Assembly: GCA_964034945.1 (NCBI GenBank)
Contig: OZ035960.1
Location: 74,321,085-74,385,084 of the forward strand
From: Chrysopilus asiliformis
Lineage: Eukaryota > Arthropoda > Insecta > Diptera > Rhagionidae
DNA: 64,000 nucleotides
Direction: 5' to 3'
Each line of letters starts with the position of its first letter. The first letter of the stretch is position 1. The notes under the pieces are model-generated. The model was not told the origin of the DNA and made no database searches. It saw nothing but the letters and a program-made list of their open reading frames with translations. Of the stretch, positions 57,346 to 64,000 are shown in pieces. Position numbers and translations under genes: made by a program.

Positions 57346-57411
57346 AATTGAAAAAAAAAATTGAGTGTACAGTAAAATATCAAACTAGTAGATGACTAGT
57401 GGATGAATGGA

Positions 57412-57560
57412 ATCTGGTGAATCTCTTGTGGATTATTCTCACTCCATCTCCATTTAACCAAAAATTGGCTTCATCATTGAACAAAATTTTCCGATAAAAA
57501 AGTGGATCACTTTGCAATTGGCTTTCTACCCACTCACCAAACAGAAAACCCAAACGATGT
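57412..57560 (-). pseudogene. mariner-like transposase fragment
   Basis: The reverse strand reads HRLGFLFGEWVESQLQSDP, then FYRKILFNDEANFWLNGDG. The F-x-DEA-x-F-WLNG segment holds the first catalytic Asp of a Tc1/mariner-group transposase (compare FSDEAHFWLNG in arthropod copies). About 50 residues remain, with no neighbouring catalytic motif and no termini found. Confidence 0.7.
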
Positions 57561-57830
57561 GTTGTATACTCCTCGAGTGTCTGATAGCAACTGATCCTTT
57601 ATTAAATACCAAACTGTATTATATATACTACATCTCCCTTTTTTTTAAAGGTTTGTAATTTTCAAAATTAACTTTTTTCAAAATCTAAAAAATTACACAA
57701 GTTCAAGTATCAAAAATTTATCATAGTACACTTAATCTTAGTTTCCTTTTAAGTTTAAAATTTTACTTTTCAAACAATTGTTTTTTATATATCAATCTTA
57801 ATTTATCATTGAATTTTTATTTCAATATTA
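57561..57830. other. No gene recognised
   Basis: AT-rich sequence between the mariner-like fragment and the Tigger element. Confidence 0.4.
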
Positions 57831-58267
57831 TACACCCATCCCTCGATTTACACGGTAGATACGTTCCATGAAAATCCGTGTAAATCGAAACCGTGTAAAA
57901 CAAGACACAGAATGCATATGAAAAAGGGCGATTGGTTCAGCTTACTTTTAGACCGTGTAAATCGAATCAAGGAATGTGAAGAAAAGTCATAGATACGTTC
58001 ATAATAACCGTGTAAAACGAGGCAAACATTTAATGAAAGAAACGGAGATTGGTTCTAAATACATCCATTTAATAAAATTATAAACATAAAATAATATCAC
58101 ATACGAAGTAAAAAAAAAATTATACATACTCCATAAAAAAAATAAATAAAAAAGCTGTGTAATCTTCGCCTGAGCTTTCAAAAGCAAGGATTTGGGTTTT
58201 CTTTGGAATCGGTACTAGAAATTTGATCAATCGAACTGTTCTGTATTGCCATTACCACTTAACGAAT

Positions 58268-59600
58268 TTAATTACTGGCTGTATTTGCAACATCAACAAT
58301 GTTAGTAGATTTACTTTTGGTTACGAAATCAGTAATCAACATTTGCTTGTGTTGACGCATATCTTTGTAAATTTCTTCATATTGAATAAGCGCATTTTTT
58401 ATAGTTCTTTGAAATTTCAAAGCTCTTTCGGTATCAGGATCTCGGTCCAAAAAATATGTTTGCAGGTTCCTACCCAGTTGAAGCCCTTCAGAAATTATAT
58501 TTGCGGTAAAATTTTCTACTTCATCACTGTTATCGTCGGAACTGATTTCTCTAATGTCATTGGGCACTTGGGATACCAAGTAAACTAGATCTGCATCTGA
58601 AATTTCCGTATCCTCAAACAACTCTTCAATATCGGGAATATCAAGGTCATTGAATCCTTCTCCTCCAATAGAATGTGCTAGATCTATTATACTGGCATAT
58701 ACATTTTCTGTGGACGAAACTGATTTTTTTTCGACTACCACTTCCGGCCAAATGTTTTTCCAACATGCATTTAAAGTCAAGTTTTTTATTTCGGAAACGG
58801 CTGAAGAAATATGTTTCACACAATCGAATATTGTAAAACTTTTCCATACGTCAGGTAAAGTAAGAAGAGGATTTTCATCCAATTTACTTAAAACGTCTGC
58901 AAAAGCTCTTCGAATATAATAGACTTTAAATGTAGAAATAATTCCCTGATCTTGAGGTTGAATCATAGCAGTCGTGTTAGGAGGTAAAAACTCAATTTTT
59001 ATGTTTTCATTTTGTAAGTTTATTGGATGGCTTGGGGAATTATCTATTAATAATAGAACTTTGAATTCAAGATTTTTTTGTTGCAAATAGCTTTTGACTT
59101 CGGGTATAAAACAATTGTGAAACCAGTCCTCAAATATTGAACAGTTCATCCAAGCTTTTTTAGTAGCCCGCCAATGCACAGGTAATTTTTCTATATTAAT
59201 TCCTTTCATTGCACGCGGCCTTTGAGATCTGTTAATTAATAATGGTTTTAAAATACGATCACCTGATGCGTTACTACAAAATAATAAAGTAATCCTATCC
59301 TTTGCCGCTTTAAATCCGCCAGCAGATCCCTCAGATTTTGACAAGAAAGTCCTTTTTGGCATTTTCTTCCAAAATAAACCCGTCTCATCAGCGTTGAATA
59401 TCTGATCTGGAACATATGAATTTTCTTGAATAATTTTAGCTAACTTTCCAGGATATTCCTTTGCTGATTTTTCATCACCTGAGGCAATTTCACCTTTAAG
59501 AAAAAGGTTATGCAGATTGTGCCGTTTCTTAAAATTTTCGAACCATCCATTGCTTGCACTAAATTTTGTTGTGGACGGTGTTTGTTCCTTTTCTTTTAGG
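58268..59600 (-). pseudogene. Tigger/pogo transposase, second DNA-binding and DDE region
   Basis: The frame opens near 59600 without its own start, so it is a continuation of the upstream frame. It carries ASNGWFENFKKRHNL (end of the second CENP-B-type domain) and NADETGLFWKKMP (first catalytic Asp). It also has LLLIDNSPSHP (second) and IQPQDQGIISTFK (third), the DD..D signature of Tigger/pogo and Jerky-type transposases. The C-terminal region is acidic. It ends in a natural stop at 58268. All three catalytic residues are present. Confidence 0.9.
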
Positions 59601-59603
59601 AGG

Positions 59604-59876
59604 TTAAAAAATTATTAAAGCTTTTTCCATTGCTTCTATGATTTCATCACGTTTATATGTAGAGAATTTTGCACTCACAATTGTTCCACTGGCCACACAT
59701 TTTCGAATAGAATCTTCATTTCGCTTTATAGTTCTAATAGTTGACTCATTTATTCCATAGTATTTTGCTACCGCTGTTGAGCCTTGACCAGATCTCAATT
59801 TGTCCAAAATTTCAATTTTTTTTTGCAAACAAAGTGTTTGCCTTTTCTTTTGGATTTCTTTTCTCTTTGTTGACAT
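59604..59876 (-). pseudogene. Tigger/pogo transposase N-terminal helix-turn-helix
   Basis: Starts MSTKRKEIQKKRQTL and contains KKIEILDKLRSGQGSTAVAK and YGINESTIRTIKRNE, the pogo/CENP-B-type helix-turn-helix, then DEIIEAMEKALIIF and a stop. The gene should continue into 59600. The frame changes here and about 20 residues of the second DNA-binding domain seem to be deleted. Confidence 0.88.
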
Positions 59877-60198
59877 ATTGGGCTATAATATGTAATAAAA
59901 TGTTATGATATTATATTATATTATTAAAAATATAAATAGCTTTACATTTCCTCTTGTTTAGATTTCTTATTTAAATTTACTTTGACATTTGTGACAAAAG
60001 AGGTGCGTTCAATAACACAGTATCTGAAAAGAGTGCGTTCAATAACACAGTATCTGAAAAGAATGCGTTCAAATCATTCAAAAAAAATTTTTTTTTGCAA
60101 ATTTAAAAACCGTGTAAAAGCGAAACCGTGTAAATCGAGTGCCGCGTAAATCGAGGGATGGGTGTATCTAATTTAGTTTCCCGGTTCAAATCTCATAT

Positions 60199-60612
60199 TT
60201 ATACCCGTATGGTGAAACCAAAGGGTATATTAACTTTGCCTTACCGTTTGTAACGCCAAGATCCCGTCATCGCACAAAAAAATGAATTACACCAGTGTGT
60301 TTAGAATGATAAAAATATTTAATTTTTGCATGTCCGTCCGTCCGTCCGTCCGTCTGCGGGCTGTCTGTGGCGCGGATTGAGCTAGAGACTTGAAAGTTTG
60401 CACAGATCCGTTTTTCGTAAAATGCGAGGCCAAGTTCGTTCATGAGCAAAAATGGACCATTAGGGGGGGTACCCCCCGTACGAATGAAACCGTTTTTTGT
60501 GAATATCTCAAAAACGGTGTATCGTATTAAAAAAGTTCAATAACAAAAGTTATTCCGCCATACGGGTTTTCAATAATTGCCAGATTGGCAATTATAGCTT
60601 TTGTTATGTTTT
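60199..60612 (+). mobile_element. Family A element, shortened copy
   Basis: Has both family ends, the tandem CCGT tract and GGGGGGTACCCCCC. It lacks about 170 bp between AAAGTTATTCC and CATACGGGTTTTC. Confidence 0.8.
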
Positions 60613-60661
60613 TTAATTCGATTCTTCAAATCATTACTTTCTTCTACGGAATATAATAAAG

Positions 60662-60735
60662 TACTAGGGGCTGCGCCCCGAACCGCTTCGCGGTTCATCC
60701 CCCATCCACAGGTCGGCCTTCGGCCTCGCCCCTCA
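60662..60735. repeat. GC-rich run of three short hairpins
   Basis: In order: GGGGCTGCGCCCC, GAACCGCTTCGCGGTTC and AGGTCGGCCTTCGGCCT. Each is a perfect or near-perfect stem with a 3-4 nt loop, in a very AT-rich setting. The last has a C(TTCG)G loop. A shorter GCCTTCGGC occurs again at about 60806. Confidence 0.9.
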
Positions 60736-61480
60736 CGCTTGAATTGTTGGAATTTGATGTATGGAGATGTTACGTAAAATTATTTAAATATATTTCAGCT
60801 CTCGCCTTCGGCCTCGAGTCAAATGCATATAGTTAACTCGAAAAAGGGAAATTTTTTAGAGACATTTTTCTTTGTGACTCAACGGTGTATTACAAAATCG
60901 TACTGTTTACTTACAATATATTCAATAACGGTAAAAGATGGTTATCCACACGGGGAAAGACAATATTGTGGGAAATGTTATTCTTTTTAATTCATGTCAT
61001 ACATTGAAGCACCAAATCCCTTTAGAATTGCAGAAGATAGCAGGTGAGGGCTATATATAACGATGGTATCTATACTGTTTTTCGCAGTATTATATTGTTT
61101 TTCAGACTCCAATACTGCATTACTGCTTTTTCCCAAAAATACTGTATTTAAATACTCAGAAAACTTTAATTCTTTAACGTTTCGAAATTCAAATTTATTA
61201 ATAGCAATGCAAAACGTCAGTGGCAACACAAAACAGTGGCAACACATGGCAAGTGTAAATACATTCAAACGACGAACAGCGAAGTATTGATGGCAACATG
61301 TCATATAGATTCGCTTCTTCCTTTCCCCATCGATTACTGTCTTGTCATTATTCATCCTTCTTCAGAACGCGTTACTTTGATTTTGCTTTCCATTGTTAAT
61401 TTTAAAAGAATAAAAATGTGGAAATCAAGAGCAAAAACACAAATTTTCATTGAATAAAATTTATAATGCGAAAAATACTG
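60736..61480. other. No gene recognised; family C fragment inside
   Basis: About 60895-61015 resembles 42116-42200 (GACAAAATTGTGGCAAATGT-like, then CATACATTGAA), so it is a family C relic. The rest shows only short open frames. Confidence 0.45.
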
Positions 61481-61483
61481 TTT

Positions 61484-61950
61484 TTATATCCGTATGGTGA
61501 AACCAAAGGGTATATTAGATTTTCCTTGCCGTTTGTACGCCAAGATCCCGTCATCACACACAAAAATGAATTACACCAGTGTGTTTTCGTCCGTCCGTCT
61601 GTGGCGCGGATTGCGGGCGCACGGATTTAGCTACAGACTTGAAATTTTGCGCAGATCCGTTTTTCGTAAAATGCGAGGCTAAGTTCGTTTATGGGCAAAA
61701 ATGGACCCTTAGCGGGGGACCCCCCATACGTACGAAAACGTTTTTTGCGAATATCTCAAAAACTGTGTATCTTATCAAAAAAGTCCAAGAACAAAAGTTA
61801 CTTAGGATATGATTCTACATAAAACTCCCATACATCAAAATCCGATTGGAATAAATTTTAAAAAATCTTATTGGAAAGTTTGACTTCAAAGTGGAATTTT
61901 GGTACAACTGTTCGAATTTTGATACGAATATCACCATACGGTTTTTCATG
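61484..61950 (+). mobile_element. Family A element, truncated copy
   Basis: Starts TTTTATATCCGTATGGTGAA and runs to ATCACCATACGG. It lacks the ATTGCCAGATTGGCAAT end and has most of the CCGT tract deleted. Confidence 0.78.
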
Positions 61951-61989
61951 TTTTAAAATAAGGACCATCAAAATCTGAGCCGCTGGAGC

Positions 61990-62180
61990 TCTGCGGAAAG
62001 AAATCCAAACAAAATCGCTTTGCCTTTTAAATATATAGATTCGTGATCAGCGACCCCGAAAACCCCCTAATGACATTTTTTCTCGGAAAAATGGGAAAAA
62101 GGATATTTGCATTATCCTTACAGGACCTTCCGTTTTGAATTTTGAAAATCTAACACCGGATTCGTGATCAACGACCCTAA
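61990..62180 (-). repeat. Repeat junction and minisatellite fragment
   Basis: CGGAAAGAAATCCAAACAAA joins AATATATAGATT and then one to two minisatellite monomers in reverse (CCTTACAGGACCTTCCGTTT). The block GAAAGAAATCCATACAAAAT to AATATATAGATT recurs at 62964-63010. Confidence 0.7.
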
Positions 62181-62494
62181 AAATGCCCGAGTGGTACTTT
62201 TCAGCCTGCTATTGAGCATGATTCATGGCGAAAATCACGGTTTAAAAACACCCAAACCTCCTTTACCCCCCGTTCACTCCATTAGCGGTAAAATTTCGAA
62301 AAATCTCGCCTACGCGATGGTTGGGACATATTGTGAAAGTTTCAAGTCTATCTTCAGGGGTTTGGGCTAGCGTCAGATTAAACGATTTTATATATAGAGA
62401 AGATGGTTTTCACTTTTTCCAATAAAAGACGATGCGTAACAGATATTTTTAATTTTACGTTTAAAAAACTCAATTTAAAAAAAAAAAAAAAAAA

Positions 62495-62580
62495 ATTTTG
62501 CCGCCGCTCAGAATTGAACCCGTACCTGGCGCGATGTAGTTTACACTTATTCAGTAGTAAGAATATAAATTTGAAAGATA
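62495..62580 (-). ncRNA. tRNA-like / SINE-like Pol III relic
   Basis: The reverse strand has GGGTTCAATTCTG, matching an RNA polymerase III B box (GGTTCRANNCY). Upstream is GTAAACTACATCGCGCCAGG and downstream GCGGCGGCAAAATTTTTT, whose T run could be a Pol III terminator. No A box or closed cloverleaf was found, so this is a tRNA-derived SINE or tRNA pseudogene at best. Confidence 0.35.
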
Positions 62581-62592
62581 AATTAAGTAATA

Positions 62593-62963
62593 AAACATAA
62601 CAAAAGCTATAATTGCCAATCTCGCGATTATTGAAAACCCGTATGGTGATTTAAGTGAACGGCGAACCGTTATATCAAAATTCCACTTTGAAGTCAAATT
62701 TTCCAATAAGAATTTTTAAAATTTATTCCAATCGGATTTTTATGAATGGGAGTTTTATGTAGAATCATATCCTAAATAACTTGTGTTCTTGCACTTTTTT
62801 AATAAGATGCACCGTTATTGAGATATTCACAAAAAACTTTTTCGTTCGTAATGGTCCATTTGTGCCCATTAACGAACTTAGCCTCGCATTTTACGAAAAA
62901 AGGATCTGCACAAAATTTCAAGTCTCTAGCTCAATCCGTGCGCCCGCAATCCGCGCTACAGAC
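62593..62963 (-). mobile_element. Family A element, truncated copy
   Basis: Starts AAACATAACAAAAGCTATAA, lacks the G6TAC6 palindrome and the tandem tract. It ends at CGCGCTACAGAC where it joins GAAAGAAATCCATACAAAAT. Confidence 0.78.
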
Positions 62964-63059
62964 GAAAGAAATCCATACAAAATCGCTTTGCCTTTTAAAT
63001 ATATAGATTGTATTCATAAAAAATTTCGACCTCTTAATTTTGCCTAAAAAACATTTCCC

Positions 63060-63720
63060 GATCACTCCTGAGTCGATTGGAGTCATATTAAAAAAATGTC
63101 TTTCTGTCTGTCAGTCTGTCAGTCTGTCAGTCTGTGTACAAGATTTCTCAAAAACTAATAGAGCTAGCGCCATGAAATTTTATAGGCATGTTGGGTCCTG
63201 AAATGGGACGATCCTATCAACTTTTGGTGGAAATCCGTTAACCGGAAGTATCCAAAATGGCGGTTTTTCAAAAATCGCAATTTCGTTTTTCTCGATTTAC
63301 TCCCAAACTACGCGTTTTTTAGTGGCCTTAAGTATGACAAAACTTGGAGAAAATAAAATTTCCCACACTTTCGTCTTTAGCTATAACTCGATATCTCAAC
63401 CTGTTATCGAGATAAACCGTTATTTCCAAAAAACAGTTTTTTGCGATTATCTCGAAAACTAACGGGTTTTTGCTGACTGAATGTATGAAGTGAATTAATG
63501 AGAATGACATTCTGCACAATTTTGTCTTTTACCGTTATCCGTTATATTTTACCGTTATTGAGATATTTTCATTAATATGTAAAAAATCATATTTTTGCGA
63601 ATAATTTGCAAACTAACGGTTTTTCGACAAATCAGTTAAAAGAATAATTAAAGATGTTAACATTTTCTACATTTTTGCCATTTACCGTAAATTGATATTA
63701 TTGAGTTGCGCAAAGAAATA
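63060..63720 (+). repeat. Family C element, longest copy
   Basis: CTGTCAGT repeats, then CTCAAAAACTAATAGAGCTA, GGTGGAAATCCGTTAACCGG, CCAAAATGGCGG and repeated AACTAACGG-type phrases. Related to 5085-5345, 42060-42420, 44285-44620 and 60895-61015. No termini or coding region were recognised. Confidence 0.7.
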
Positions 63721-64000
63721 AAAAACGATCGATTGTATCCACTGGTAAAATGCAAGTGAGGTTTATTCAAAATGAAATTGCTTATTACAAGCACAAAGTC
63801 GATTTACAGTTTTCTGTTACAAAGTGTATTCAATTGTCTAACAAAATGATACTAATTCAAATACATTTCCGATACTCCCATTTATCATTTTTTTAAATAC
63901 ACTACAACCACCAAGGTTAAAGAAATTCTTTACAATTCATAAGAAAATAGTTTAAAAAAAATATTACAAAGGTTTGACTAAATATAATTTCACAAAATTA
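63721..64000. other. No gene recognised
   Basis: AT-rich end of the window. Confidence 0.4.

Larger units (their letters stand above)
57833..60164 (-). mobile_element. Tigger/pogo transposon with inverted repeats and TA duplication
   Basis: The termini CACCCATCCCTCGATTTAC and GTAAATCGAGGGATGGGTG are perfect inverted repeats between TA (57831-57832 and 60165-60166). Extra CCGTGTAAAACGA/CGTGTAAATCGA motifs are repeated just inside. A nearly complete pogo-type transposase lies on the minus strand. A 32-bp unit (GTGCGTTCAATAACACAG) is repeated at about 60002-60080. Confidence 0.93.

Overview
The window looks like repeat-rich DNA from an animal, most likely an insect and perhaps a fly. It is AT-rich and has no bacterial gene organisation. 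Its recognisable proteins are transposase, reverse transcriptase and Helitron fragments of kinds common in insects. The organism is inferred from this content, not identified. Only one short stretch (8557-8660) looks like a possible host-type exon, a THAP-like zinc-finger start followed by a splice donor. Nearly everything else is nested, broken mobile DNA.

Layout. 475-2838: an unclassified repeat split by a non-autonomous Helitron (561-2483) that carries about 97 copies of GGGAAA. An unsplit copy at 28735-29310 shows the empty site. 2988-6391: a hAT-type element holding a second, which holds two more, three of the four with good 8-bp target duplications. 7005-7985: another hAT relic. 9789-10219: an LTR with a tRNA-Lys-type primer binding site. 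10469-11005: a LINE fragment. 12195-17867: a decayed Ty3/gypsy retrotransposon with gag and pol remnants, itself interrupted by an inverted-repeat element. 18283-19594: a TTAA-flanked piggyBac-like element. 20689-23824: a hAT-type element filled with other repeats. 23880-28549: a Helentron-like element containing a hAT, which contains a Tigger/pogo element, followed by a minisatellite with higher-order structure.

29516-32381: an LTR and the 3' end of a LINE whose 3' UTR is interrupted by a palindromic Tc1-type element. 34453-35415: a second palindrome. 39531-47152: a giant near-perfect palindrome with arms of about 3.7-3.9 kb, each carrying the palindromic Tc1-type element. 48120-53960: a decayed autonomous Helitron with HUH Rep and Pif1 helicase regions, plus an upstream ORF with a possible cysteine-protease (C76/tegument USP-like) domain. 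53955-55206: the 3' end of another LINE. 55315-64000: copies of two non-autonomous families, a mariner-like transposase fragment, a Tigger/pogo transposon with inverted repeats and TA target duplication (57833-60164), a GC-rich triple hairpin and a tRNA-like relic.

The genes do not form a pathway. The unifying patterns are nested insertion, repeated tail-to-tail palindrome formation, and one minisatellite monomer of about 122 bp shared by several element types. The strongest candidates for something undescribed are the giant palindrome with its inverted central hairpin, the palindromic Tc1 family, and the protease-like domain in the Helitron. All boundaries come from reading by eye. No alignment or database search was run.
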